Source: Streptomyces marincola
GTDB taxonomy: Bacteria; Actinomycetota; Actinomycetes; Streptomycetales; Streptomycetaceae
Length of the DNA: 64,000 nucleotides
Direction: 5' to 3'
Assembly: GCF_020410765.1 (NCBI RefSeq)
Contig: NZ_CP084541.1
Coordinates: forward strand, 5,820,001 to 5,884,000
The position numbers and the translations under genes are program-made. How positions within the stretch are numbered: position 1 is the stretch's first letter; every line of letters starts with the position of its first letter. Positions 37,477 through 45,615 of the stretch are shown in pieces. The notes beneath the pieces are model-generated. The model made no database searches. It was not told the DNA's origin and saw nothing but the letters and a program-made list of their open reading frames with translations.

Positions 37477-38604
37477 TCACGGCCCGCCGCCCGCGGCCGG
37501 CCAGGGCAGCCACGCGGTCAGCGTGAAACGGTCCGCCGACCTGTGGTGCTCAAGACGGCCGCCGGCGAGCGAGGCCCGTTCCGCCAGGCCGATGAGCCCC
37601 TGGCCGGCCCCGGGGATGGCGTCGGAGGCGCCGCCGCCCCGGACCGGGTTGCCCACCTCGACGGTCAGCCCGGTGCCGGGTCCGCCGCGCACCGTCACGG
37701 TCACGGGCGCGCCGGCCGCGTGCTTGCGCGCGTTGGTCAGGGCCTCCTGGACGATGCGGTAGGCGGTCCGCCCGGCGGCGCCCGGCGCCGCGCCCGGGTC
37801 CGCCACCCGCTGGTCGAGGACCACGCGCGTGCCGGCCGTCCGCGATTCCTCGGCCAGCCGTTCCAGATCCGCGAGCACCGGCTGCGGCCGGCCGGTGTCC
37901 CCGGCGGACCGCAGCACGCCGATGACGTCGCGCAGGTCGTCGAGTGCCTGGTGCGCGCTCTCCCGGATCACCGCCGCGGCCCGCCGCACCTCGGCGGGCG
38001 GGGCGCCCGGGTTGAACTCAAGCGCCCCGGCGTGCACGCTCAGCAGCGAGAGCCGGTGCGCGAGCACGTCGTGCATCTCGCGGGCCATGTCCTCCCTGGC
38101 CTGCCGCCTGGCGTCGATCGCGGCGCGCTCGGCGCGCTCCCGCAGGGACGCGATGAGCTGGCGGCGTGAACGCGTGTACAGCCCCCAGCCGACCGCGCCG
38201 AGGATCAGGAGGAAGTAGACGATGCCGCGGACGAAGCGGTCCGGCTCGGGGTCGAGCAGGTGCTGGGCCACGGCGAGCGGCGCGGGGGCCATCGCGAGGG
38301 CGGTCACCCACGCCGTGACCCGGGGCGGGCGGTGCGCGGCCACGGTGAAGAGCGCCACGAGGGTGGGGCCGGTCAGCAGGTGCAGCCACGCCCCGGCGAC
38401 GATCAGCGCCGCCGCGAGCGGCACGGGCCACCGGCGGCGCGCGAACACGGCAAGGCACGCCACCAGCCACACCGTGTTCTCGGTGGCCTCGGCGGCCGGC
38501 GACAGGTCGTCGGGCAGCACCGAGTCCGCGATCAGCACCGAGAAGACGATCGCGAACAGGAAGAAGAGGACGTCGACCAGCAGGTTCCTCAGCACGCGGC
38601 GCAT
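37477..38604 (-). CDS. HisKA_3-type sensor histidine kinase, no adjacent response regulator
   Basis: The 375-residue kinase has about five membrane helices in residues 5-145, a dimerisation/phosphoacceptor helix with EMHDVLAHRLSLL (His178), and a HATPase domain with the N box VQEALTNARKHA and G box GAGQGLIGLAERA. This is the NarL-partner class of Streptomyces two-component systems. The partner LuxR-type regulator normally follows directly, but none is encoded here. Start choice is open: ATG 38604 has GGAGG only 1 nt before it, whereas GTG 38595 has it at 10 nt. Confidence 0.88.
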   Translation of the reverse strand: MRRVLRNLLVDVLFFLFAIVFSVLIADSVLPDDLSPAAEATENTVWLVACLAVFARRRWPVPLAAALIVAGAWLHLLTGPTLVALFTVAAHRPPRVTAWVTALAMAPAPLAVAQHLLDPEPDRFVRGIVYFLLILGAVGWGLYTRSRRQLIASLRERAERAAIDARRQAREDMAREMHDVLAHRLSLLSVHAGALEFNPGAPPAEVRRAAAVIRESAHQALDDLRDVIGVLRSAGDTGRPQPVLADLERLAEESRTAGTRVVLDQRVADPGAAPGAAGRTAYRIVQEALTNARKHAAGAPVTVTVRGGPGTGLTVEVGNPVRGGGASDAIPGAGQGLIGLAERASLAGGRLEHHRSADRFTLTAWLPWPAAGGGP

Positions 38605-38789
38605 GCCTCCGAATCTAGAACGGCGTGCTGCCGGGGTGGTGCCGGCCGGCGCGGGCCGAGACTTTCGGACGACACCGGAACGCCCGGCACATCCCTCGGT
38701 CGCCCGACTCTGCGCGAAGCACTCTGCAACGCGCACAAAGTGGTTTAATGGCAGAGCAGTTCGACCCGCACGTCCTCGGCAGGAGGGGC

Positions 38790-39665
38790 ATGTCCCGAGC
38801 CCGTTCCGGTGCCACGTCCGCCCTGCGGCTGCTCGCCGCCGATCTGCGCGCGCGCCGCGTGGCCTCGGGAGTGTCGATCGCCGTCGCCGCCGAGAAGCTG
38901 GACGTGCACCCCACGACGATCCGCCGGCTCGAAGCGGCGAAGCACACCTTCAAACCGGCCACCGTGGCGCACCTGCTGCGCGTCTACGGCGCGGCGGAGC
39001 CCGAGGTGGAGGACGTACTCGCCCGGCTCGCGGACGCCAACACCCCGGGCTGGTGGCACGAGTACCGCGACCTGCTCACCGCGGAGCAGGCGGAGCGCCT
39101 CGACTTCGAGTCGTCCGCCTCGCTCATCCGCGGATACGCCCCGGGGCTCGTGCCCGACCTGCTCCAGACCGGCGACTACACCCGCGCCCTGCTCGCCGCG
39201 CAGTACCCGGGCGAGGACCGGGACCGCCTCGGCCGCCGCGCGGAGCTGGCCGACCGGCGCAAGCGGGAGGCGTTCGACCGGGAACGCCCGCTGCGCTACT
39301 GGTGCCTGATCGAGCACGCCGCGCTGCACCGCGTGGTGGGCGGCCCCGAGGTGATGCGCGGCCAGCTCGACCACCTCAACGCCATCGCCGCCGACGCCGC
39401 CTCGCACATCAAGGTGCAGGTCATGCCGCTGACCACGCAGCCGCACCCCATGCTGGCCAGCGGCGCCGTGGAGATCGTGCGGTTCGACCACAGGTACCTC
39501 GCCGACCGGCTCGTCGTCCGGGGCCTGCACCAGTCGGCCGCCACCATCACCGACGACATCGACGCCGTGCGCGCCTTCAACCGCGCGATGGACTCCGCCT
39601 GCCTGGCGGCCCCGAGGCCCACGACTGCCATACCAAGCCCACTCACCCGCGGAGGCGAGCGATGA
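38790..39665 (+). CDS. XRE-family regulator with DUF5753 domain (Scr1-like)
   Basis: The 291-residue protein has an N-terminal HTH (SIAVAAEKLDVHPTTIRRLE) and the DUF5753 domain (LIRGYAPGLVPDLLQTGDYT, then QVMPLTTQPHPMLASGAVEIVRF). Such proteins are abundant in Streptomyces and often sit next to DUF397 or DUF574 genes; several affect development or antibiotics. ATG 38790 follows AGGAGGGG; ATG 38748 lacks such a site. Its stop overlaps the start of the DUF574 methyltransferase gene (ATGA). Confidence 0.88.
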   Translation: MSRARSGATSALRLLAADLRARRVASGVSIAVAAEKLDVHPTTIRRLEAAKHTFKPATVAHLLRVYGAAEPEVEDVLARLADANTPGWWHEYRDLLTAEQAERLDFESSASLIRGYAPGLVPDLLQTGDYTRALLAAQYPGEDRDRLGRRAELADRRKREAFDRERPLRYWCLIEHAALHRVVGGPEVMRGQLDHLNAIAADAASHIKVQVMPLTTQPHPMLASGAVEIVRFDHRYLADRLVVRGLHQSAATITDDIDAVRAFNRAMDSACLAAPRPTTAIPSPLTRGGER

Positions 39666-40444
39666 CCGCACCAGAGAACCCGGCCCCCAGGATAGACAGC
39701 AGCGTCCCGCACTCCGCCCGCGTGTGGAACTGGGCGCTGGGCGGCAAGGACCACTTCGAGGCCGACGAGCGGCTGGGCCAGCACCTGGAGCGCCACTACC
39801 CGCAGGCCATCAACGTCGCCCGCGCCTCCCGCACCTTCCTGCGCGCCGTGGTCACGCACCTCGCCGCGGAACAGGGCGTGCGGCAGTTCCTCGACATCGG
39901 CACCGGGCTGCCCACCGCCGACAACACGCACGAGGTCGCGCAGCGCGTCGCTCCCGACAGCCGCATCGTCTACGTGGACAACGACCCGCTGGTGCTCGTG
40001 CACGCCAGGGCGCTGCTCACCACCCACCCCGAGGGCGCGACCGACTACGTCGAGGCCGACGTGCGCGACCCGGACACCGTGCTCGAACAGGCGGCCAGGA
40101 CCCTGGACTTCGACCGCCCGGTCGCCCTGATGCTGTTGTCGATGCTCGGTCACATCGTGCCCGACGAGGCCGCGCTGCTGGTGCGGGAGTACACCAAGCG
40201 CCTGCCCTCGGGCAGCTTCCTCGCCACCTGCGACTCCATCGCGGCCCCCGAGATGATCAAGCTCAACGAGGACTACGCGGCCTCGGGCGCGGTGCCCTAC
40301 CACTGCCGCACCGAGGAGCAGCTCGCGGCCACCGCCGAGGGCCTGGAGATCCTGCCGCCCGGCGTCGTGCCGTTGAACGAGTGGCGCACCGAGACCCCGG
40401 GCGAGTTCACCTACCAGTGGGGGCTGCTGGCCCGCAAGCCCTGA
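39662..40444 (+). CDS. DUF574 (PF04672) SAM-dependent methyltransferase
   Basis: The 260-residue protein has the family markers RVWNWALGGKDHFEADERLG, FLDIGTGLPTADNTHEVAQ (SAM loop) and VYVDNDPLVLVHARALL. The family is expanded in Streptomyces and substrates are unknown. It is translationally coupled to the XRE/DUF5753 regulator, so the methyltransferase is probably produced together with it. A paralogue lies at 42235. Confidence 0.9.
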   Translation: MTAPENPAPRIDSSVPHSARVWNWALGGKDHFEADERLGQHLERHYPQAINVARASRTFLRAVVTHLAAEQGVRQFLDIGTGLPTADNTHEVAQRVAPDSRIVYVDNDPLVLVHARALLTTHPEGATDYVEADVRDPDTVLEQAARTLDFDRPVALMLLSMLGHIVPDEAALLVREYTKRLPSGSFLATCDSIAAPEMIKLNEDYAASGAVPYHCRTEEQLAATAEGLEILPPGVVPLNEWRTETPGEFTYQWGLLARKP

Positions 40445-40468
40445 CCCCCGCCGCCAGGGGGCCGCGCC

Positions 40469-42001
40469 TCACCCCTCGGAGGCCCCGTCCACCGGGTCAG
40501 GCGACGGGGGCGACGGCTCCCTGGGGGCCAGCGGCTCGGTCGCTGGGCCCTGGAGGACCGAGCCGTCGGGGGAGAAGCGCGAGCCGTGGCAGGGGCATTC
40601 CCAGGTCTGCTCCGCTTCGTTGAACGCCACCAGGCAGCCCAGGTGGGTGCAGCGGGCCGACACCGCCCGCACCGTGCCGTCCGCGGCCCGGTGCACGGCG
40701 CACGGGTGGCCGTCGAGGCGGAGCACCGCGCCCGTGCCAGGCGCCAGGTCCGCCACGTCCCGTTCCCGCCCCGAGCGCAGCCGGTCACCGACGAAGTGCC
40801 GGGCGGCGTTGGCCTGGTTCTTCAGCAGGGCCGGTGCCTCGCGCACGCCGGGCACCGGGGCGTACAGGTCCTGCCAGGGCAGTTCCTCCCCGGTGATGCG
40901 CGCGGCGAGCAGGCGGCCGGCCATGACGCCGCCGCTCATGCCCCAGCCGCCGAAGCCGGTGGCCACCCACACGTTCCGCGTGCCCGGCCGCAGGTGCCCG
41001 ACCAGCGGCACCAGGTCCGGCGGGTCCGCGTCCTGCGCGGCCCAGCGGTGGGTGATCTCCGCGCCGGGGAAGTGCTCGCGCGTCCAGCCCTCAAGCCGCT
41101 CGTAGGCCGCGGGCACGTCCCCCGTGCCCGGGGTGTGGCTCTCGCCGGTCACGATCAGCAGGCGCCGCCCGTCCGGCAGGGGCGCGGTCCGCACCGAACG
41201 CTTGCTGCCCTCCGGCGTGATGAACATGCCGCCGGGGTCGTCGGCGGCCCCCACCGGCGCCGCGACGACGAGCTCCCTGTGGACGGCGAGCCGGGCGAAG
41301 GCCAGGGCCCGGTCGAAGACGGGGTAGTGGGTGGCGACGACGACGTGCCGCGCCGTCACCACCCGGCCGTTCTCCGCGGTGAGCCGGCAGGTGTCGCCCT
41401 CGTCCAGCTCGGTGACGCGCGTGTGCTCGAAGACGCGCCCGCCGTGCGCGGTCAGGTCGGCGGCCAGCGCCAGCAGGTACTTGCGGGGATGGAACTGCGC
41501 CTGCCCTTCGACGCGCACGGCCCCCGCCACCGGGAACGGCAGCCCCGTCGTGGTCACGAACGACGCGTCGAGCCCGGCCTCCTCCGCGGCCAGCGCCTCG
41601 GCGCGCAGCGCGTCGACGCCCTTCGGGTCGTCGGCCCAGGTGAACGCGGGGCGGCCTTCGAGTTCGCAGTCGACGCCCAGCTCGGCGGCGACGTCCGCCA
41701 CGTGCTCGACGGCGTCCTGCTGGGACTGCGCGTACAGCATGGCGCCCTCGGGGCCGCGGGTGCGGCGCAGCCGGTCGTAGACCAGGGTGTGCAGGGCGCT
41801 GAGCTTGGCGGTGGTGTGCCCGCTGACCCCGGCGGCCACCCGGTCGGCTTCGAGCACGACGACCTCGCGTCCCGCCCTGGCCAGCTCCCAGGCCGTGGCC
41901 AGGCCGGCGATGCCGGCCCCCACGACGGCCACGTCGGTCGCGGTGTCGGCGTCGAGGCGGGGGCGGGGGGCTGCGGGCGCGGTCTCCATCCAGTACGACA
42001 T
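40469..42001 (-). CDS. FAD-dependent oxidoreductase fused to a Rieske [2Fe-2S] domain
   Basis: The 510-residue protein has a DAO-type FAD domain (DVAVVGAGIAGLATAWELAR; GFGGWGMSGG near the FAD C-terminal contact) and a C-terminal Rieske domain with CTHLGC and CPCHGSRF supplying two Cys and two His ligands. These fusions occur widely in actinobacteria and their substrate is not established. ATG 42001 was chosen; an in-frame ATG at 42034 lies inside the 22-bp tandem repeat. It converges on the DUF574 gene with only 24 bp between stops. Confidence 0.88.
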   Translation of the reverse strand: MSYWMETAPAAPRPRLDADTATDVAVVGAGIAGLATAWELARAGREVVVLEADRVAAGVSGHTTAKLSALHTLVYDRLRRTRGPEGAMLYAQSQQDAVEHVADVAAELGVDCELEGRPAFTWADDPKGVDALRAEALAAEEAGLDASFVTTTGLPFPVAGAVRVEGQAQFHPRKYLLALAADLTAHGGRVFEHTRVTELDEGDTCRLTAENGRVVTARHVVVATHYPVFDRALAFARLAVHRELVVAAPVGAADDPGGMFITPEGSKRSVRTAPLPDGRRLLIVTGESHTPGTGDVPAAYERLEGWTREHFPGAEITHRWAAQDADPPDLVPLVGHLRPGTRNVWVATGFGGWGMSGGVMAGRLLAARITGEELPWQDLYAPVPGVREAPALLKNQANAARHFVGDRLRSGRERDVADLAPGTGAVLRLDGHPCAVHRAADGTVRAVSARCTHLGCLVAFNEAEQTWECPCHGSRFSPDGSVLQGPATEPLAPREPSPPSPDPVDGASEG

Positions 42002-42025
42002 GCGCCCCCGGGTTCCCCGCCCGGC

Positions 42026-42069
42026 CTTGATCATCCGTGCCGGGCCCCTTGATCATCCGTGCCGGGCCC
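42026..42069. repeat. Perfect tandem repeat, 2 x 22 bp
   Basis: Positions 42026-42047 and 42048-42069 are identical with no spacer and contain TGATCA. They lie upstream of the Rieske/FAD gene in the promoter region shared with the second DUF574 gene. They could be repeated regulator half-sites or a replication slip. Confidence 0.9.
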
Positions 42070-42234
42070 CTCGACCACCGGCTCCGGGGCCGGGTGCCCG
42101 GCGTCCGACGGGCCGCCGCGGCCGGGCCGGGCAGCCGTGCGCGTCGCCAAATACCGGTGGGGCACCAACCGTTGGCGCCCCCGTGCGAAACTGCTGTGCG
42201 AACGTCACGGCAGGCCGAGGAGTGGAGCAGCGCG

Positions 42235-43119
42235 ATGGCGGACCGAAGAGACAGAGGCGGCGCGGACCCGGGCGCCGCGGCCCGCGACTACAGCCTGAGC
42301 TGGAGCGGTGCGGTGCCGGACTACGAGCCGGTGGAGATCGACACCACCAAGCCCAGCATCGCGCGGGTCTACGACGCGGCGATCGGCGGCAAGGACCACT
42401 ACGAGGTGGACGCCGCGGTCGTCGAGGCCGGCCGCAAGGTGTCGGCCGCGGGCGTGGCCAGCGCCCGCGTCAACCGGGACATCCTGATCCGCGGGGTCCG
42501 CCACCTCGCCGAGCAGGGGATCGACCAGTTCCTCGACCTCGGCTCCGGGCTGCCCTCGGCGCAGAACACCCACCAGGTGGCCCAGGCGGTCAACCCCGAG
42601 GCCCGGGTCGTCTACGTCGACAACGACCCGATCGTGCTCGCCCACGGGCGCGCGCTGCTCGCCCAGGACGAGCGCACGCGGGTGATCACCGCCGACATGC
42701 TCGACGTGGAGCACGTGCTGAACCACCCGGGCGTGCAGGGCTTCATCGACTTCTCCAAGCCGCTCGGCCTGATGATGGTCGCGGTCATCCACCACCTGCT
42801 CGACGAGGAGGACCCGGGCGGCGTCGTCGACGCGTACAAGGCGCGCCTCGCCCCGGGCAGCTACCTGTTCATCACGCACTTCTGCAACTCCTTCCCCGAG
42901 GCCAGGGAGCTGAACGACGTCCTCATCGCCTCGCTCGGCCGCGGGCAGCTGCGCAGCAAGGAGCGCATAGCGACGTTCTTCGACGGCATGGACCTGATCG
43001 AGCCGGGGATCGTTCCGCTGCCGCTGTGGCGGCCCGACGAGCCGGTGCGGGAGCCGCTGGACCACAGCGGCCTGCTGATGGTGGGCGGCATCGCCCGCAA
43101 GCCCGCTCCCGGCGAGTAA
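42235..43119 (+). CDS. DUF574 (PF04672) SAM-dependent methyltransferase, second copy
   Basis: The 294-residue protein has the same signature as the copy at 39662: SIARVYDAAIGGKDHYEVD, FLDLGSGLPSAQNTHQVAQ and VYVDNDPIVLAHGRALL. It carries an N-terminal extension of about 40 residues. ATG 42235 follows a purine-rich stretch with GAGGAG. It stands alone rather than beside its own XRE gene. Sequence divergence from the first copy suggests an old duplication. Confidence 0.9.
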   Translation: MADRRDRGGADPGAAARDYSLSWSGAVPDYEPVEIDTTKPSIARVYDAAIGGKDHYEVDAAVVEAGRKVSAAGVASARVNRDILIRGVRHLAEQGIDQFLDLGSGLPSAQNTHQVAQAVNPEARVVYVDNDPIVLAHGRALLAQDERTRVITADMLDVEHVLNHPGVQGFIDFSKPLGLMMVAVIHHLLDEEDPGGVVDAYKARLAPGSYLFITHFCNSFPEARELNDVLIASLGRGQLRSKERIATFFDGMDLIEPGIVPLPLWRPDEPVREPLDHSGLLMVGGIARKPAPGE

Positions 43120-43333
43120 CCGTTTCGGCGCCCGCCGGCCGTCCCCGCCCCCTTCTCCCGCGCGCCCTCCCGGGCCGCGCGAGCGGGGGGCGGCGTGCGT
43201 GAGCGGCGGGAGTTGCCCGGGTGAGTCGTTGAGGCCCTTGCGGATGACCGTAGTTGGCCCATCGCTGACCGGATATGACGGAGAGATGTGCGACGTTGAG
43301 GGGATTCGCCGCAGGCGTCGCCCCATCATCCCG

Positions 43334-43348
43334 ATTACATCTCGTAAT
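43334..43348. promoter_or_regulatory. ATTAC-N5-GTAAT dyad, candidate operator
   Basis: The perfect 5-bp arms with a 5-bp spacer lie about 15 bp upstream of TTGACG in an otherwise GC-rich gap. The regulator is unknown; the HTH protein encoded at 43907 is a candidate. Confidence 0.35.
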
Positions 43349-43391
43349 GCTGGCGTCCCGCTGGGTTGACGTGTAGCGTCCCCGCAGACGA

Positions 43392-43435
43392 AGGAGCCCG
43401 GCCGGGTCTGGCAACCATGAGGCCGGGCCCCTTCG
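43392..43435 (+). promoter_or_regulatory. Long leader hairpin (attenuator-like)
   Basis: GAAGGAGCCCGGCC is followed after 16-17 nt by GGCCGGGCCCCTTC; the arms pair at 13 of 14 positions. It sits in the leader of the small ORF at 43468 and has no U-run, so a role in attenuation or message stability is inference. Confidence 0.5.
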
Positions 43436-43467
43436 ACATCCACTGAACACACAACCCAGGAGGGCCC

Positions 43468-43746
43468 ATGCCTCCCAGCCGTATGCCGTCGAGCCGGTAC
43501 TGCCCGTTGCGATACGGGCCACCGTCCTCGCGTGACGGTAGCATCCCGCGCTGCGCGGTGGTTCAAACCACCTGCCGCTGTGCCATCGCGGGCAACACCG
43601 TTCCGCCGCCCTTCCTCGCCGTCCTCGTGCTCGCCGCGCCGCCGCTCCCCGGCACCGCGGCGGGCGCCCCGGCGGCCTTCCCCGCCCCACCGCGCGGGGC
43701 CGGCGGGCGCCCGCGCCCCCGGTGCCCGCGCACCCGCCTCGGCTGA
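43468..43746 (+). CDS. Small hypothetical protein, 92 aa
   Basis: ATG 43468 is preceded by AGGAGGGCCC, the best ribosome binding site in the region. The first half is Ser/Arg/Cys-rich (SRYCPLRYGPPSSRDG, CAVVQTTCRCAIAG) and the second half Ala/Pro-rich. I recognise no family. The DNA for codons 12-40 folds into three successive perfect hairpins, so the stretch may be RNA first and coding only incidentally. Confidence 0.35.
   Translation: MPPSRMPSSRYCPLRYGPPSSRDGSIPRCAVVQTTCRCAIAGNTVPPPFLAVLVLAAPPLPGTAAGAPAAFPAPPRGAGGRPRPRCPRTRLG
43507..43576 (+). ncRNA. Chain of three short perfect hairpins, possible structured RNA
   Basis: GCCCGT-TGCGAT-ACGGGC, ACCGTC-CTCGCGT-GACGGT and GGTGGT-TCAA-ACCACC follow each other within about 70 nt. 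All stems are perfect 6-bp helices. They lie inside the small ORF. The three consecutive stems suggest selection on RNA structure; a tRNA reading fails because the arms do not close into a cloverleaf. Confidence 0.3.
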
Positions 43747-43906
43747 CACCCGCACCGACGGCCGGGACGGCACGCCGCCGTCCCGGCGCGCACCGGTGGC
43801 GCGCGACGCGGCTGTCGGCGCGCCACCGGTCGGGCCCGGCCGGGGTTTCGCCCCCGCGCCGGACCTCATCCCGTGCCGCCCCACGACGAATCGAAGCCGA
43901 GGCAGG

Positions 43907-45013
43907 ATGACCCGCTGCAAGAACCCCAAATGCCGGGAACCGCTGGTGCAGAACCGGTCGGGACGCCCGAAGCAGCACTGCGGCAAACGCTGCCGGGACG
44001 CGGCCTACCGGGCCGGCCGGGCCGCCGCCGCACCGGAGGCCGAACGCTACGCCCACTACACCTGCCGCATGGCCGAGGACCTGGCCCGCCGCACCGACGC
44101 CCTGCTGCGGGCCGCGCACACCGACGACCGCGCCGGCGGAACGCCCCTCCACGTGCTGCGGCTCGCCGACGAGGTCGACCGCGGCCTCCGGGACCTGCGC
44201 GCCGCGGCCGTTCAGCTCGCGCGGGCCCGCAAGGTGCGGCCCTCCGCCATCGCCGAGGCCATGGCCATCACGACCGACAGGCTGCGCAGCCAGTGGTCGC
44301 CGCCCGCCATCGAACGCCGCATGCACCGCCGCTTCACCCTCGGCGGCCACGACGGCGAGGGCCCCCTGGCGCCGCCGCTGGGCGCGCGGCTGCCGTGCGC
44401 CCCGCGCCGGCGCGAGGACACCGCGGGCGGCCCCGGGGGCCCCGGCGCCCCGCCGGGCCAGGACCCCGAGGCGCGGGCCGTGCCGCTCACCCGCGCGCTC
44501 GCCACCCTGCACCGGGCCAGCGGACGCTCGCTGCGCGACCTCGCCCGCGGGACCGGCGTCTCGGCCTCCTCCGTCTCCCGGGTGCTCGCCGGGAAGCGCA
44601 GACCGTCCTGGACGCTGACCCGGCGCCTGGCCGAGGCATGCCAGGGGGACCCGGCCGACGTGCTGCCGCTGTGGCGCGCGGCGAACGGCCTCACCGCCCC
44701 GCCGATCGCCGCCCCCGCCACGCCCGGCACCCTGCGCGAGGCGCTGCGCGGCCTGCACCTGGCCGCGCGGCGGCCCGAGCCCGCCGCCATCCGCCGCGCC
44801 AGCCGCGACCTGCTCACGGCCGAGGAGATCACCGGTGTCCTCGACGGCCGCCGCCTGCCCGCCTGGCCCACCGTGGACCGTTTCGTGCACGCGCTGGGCG
44901 GGCGTCCCGAGACCTACCTGCCGCTGTGGCACGCCGCCCGCGTGACGTCTCTCGCCTCGCCGGGGCCCGCGATCGCCGGCACGGCGCGCTACCCCGCGGA
45001 CGCCTTCGGATAG
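43907..45013 (+). CDS. Zinc-ribbon and HTH DNA-binding protein
   Basis: The 368-residue protein starts with a four-cysteine zinc-binding motif, CKNPKC and HCGKRC, around a basic GRPKQ segment. This N-terminal type is seen in actinobacterial DNA-binding proteins. Residues about 190-245 form an XRE-like HTH (SLRDLARGTGVSASSVSRVL) followed by a second, weaker repeat of the same layout at about 270-350 (LTAEEITGVLDGRRLPAWPT; LPLWHAAR occurs in both). ATG 43907 has GAGGCAGG upstream. It is followed by the sigma-like gene after 25 bp. The function is unknown; a transcription regulator is likely. Confidence 0.7.
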   Translation: MTRCKNPKCREPLVQNRSGRPKQHCGKRCRDAAYRAGRAAAAPEAERYAHYTCRMAEDLARRTDALLRAAHTDDRAGGTPLHVLRLADEVDRGLRDLRAAAVQLARARKVRPSAIAEAMAITTDRLRSQWSPPAIERRMHRRFTLGGHDGEGPLAPPLGARLPCAPRRREDTAGGPGGPGAPPGQDPEARAVPLTRALATLHRASGRSLRDLARGTGVSASSVSRVLAGKRRPSWTLTRRLAEACQGDPADVLPLWRAANGLTAPPIAAPATPGTLREALRGLHLAARRPEPAAIRRASRDLLTAEEITGVLDGRRLPAWPTVDRFVHALGGRPETYLPLWHAARVTSLASPGPAIAGTARYPADAFG

Positions 45014-45038
45014 CCCCATCGACCCGGAGACCACGACC

Positions 45039-45557
45039 ATGCGCATCGCCGCCCTCCCGAGCCCGTTCGCGCCCACCGCCCGGCCGCCCGCCCCGCCACA
45101 GGACCGGCCGCCCGCCCGCGGCGCCGGGGGACTCACCGCGCGCCGGCTGCCGCCCGACTGCGAGGCGTTCCTCGCGCTGCACCGCGTCCGCTACCTGCGC
45201 TACGCCCGGCTCCACCTGCCGGGGCCCGTCGCCGACGACACGGTCGCGGCCGTGTTCGACCACCTGTTCATGCGCTGGCGCCGCGTCCTCAGCGGCGCCA
45301 ACCCCGCCTCCTACGCGTGGCACCTGCTGACCCACCGCACCCGCGACCGCGTCACCCGGCGCTGCGCCGCGCTCAGCCCGGCCCAGTACGACGCCTACGC
45401 GCTGCACCACGTGCTCGGCTACGGGCCGTCCGACGTGGCCACCGCGATGGGCGAGGCCCCGGCGACCGTCGACTCGCTGCTGCGCAGCCCCCCGGTGCTG
45501 CGGGTCGTCGCCGACGGGACCGCGCTCGGCCCGGCACGCGGCGCGGCGGCGCGCTGA
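45039..45557 (+). CDS. Degenerate ECF-sigma-like protein
   Basis: The 172-residue protein has a proline-rich start, a helix pair resembling sigma region 2 (FLALHRVRYLRYARLHL, VFDHLFMRWRR) and a C-terminal helix pair like region 4 (LSPAQYDAYALHHVLGYGPSDVATAMGEAPATVDSLL). The match is weak, and the DNA-contact helix is shortened. It might be a divergent sigma factor, an anti-sigma partner or an HTH regulator. It probably forms an operon with the zinc-ribbon protein gene. Confidence 0.55.
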   Translation: MRIAALPSPFAPTARPPAPPQDRPPARGAGGLTARRLPPDCEAFLALHRVRYLRYARLHLPGPVADDTVAAVFDHLFMRWRRVLSGANPASYAWHLLTHRTRDRVTRRCAALSPAQYDAYALHHVLGYGPSDVATAMGEAPATVDSLLRSPPVLRVVADGTALGPARGAAAR

Positions 45558-45615
45558 ACGGCCCGGCGGCGCGCACTTGGGCGCCTCGCCCCCCGGGGGC
45601 CGGGCCACCGCGCGG

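Larger units (their letters stand above)
43120..43467. other. Intergenic region with palindrome and structured leader
   Basis: The 348 bp contain an ATTAC-N5-GTAAT dyad at 43334-43348, TTGACG at about 43363-43368, and a long hairpin at 43392-43435. The last ends 22 bp before an AGGAGGG ribosome binding site. It looks like a regulated promoter plus 5' leader rather than coding sequence. Confidence 0.5.

Noticed and set aside
42026..42069. Possible CRISPR repeats
   Set aside because: Only two units with no spacer; no cas genes in the window.
43541..43576. tRNA T-arm-like sequence GGTTCAAACC
   Set aside because: The stems give a tetraloop hairpin, not a 7-nt T-loop, and no acceptor or anticodon arms fit around it.
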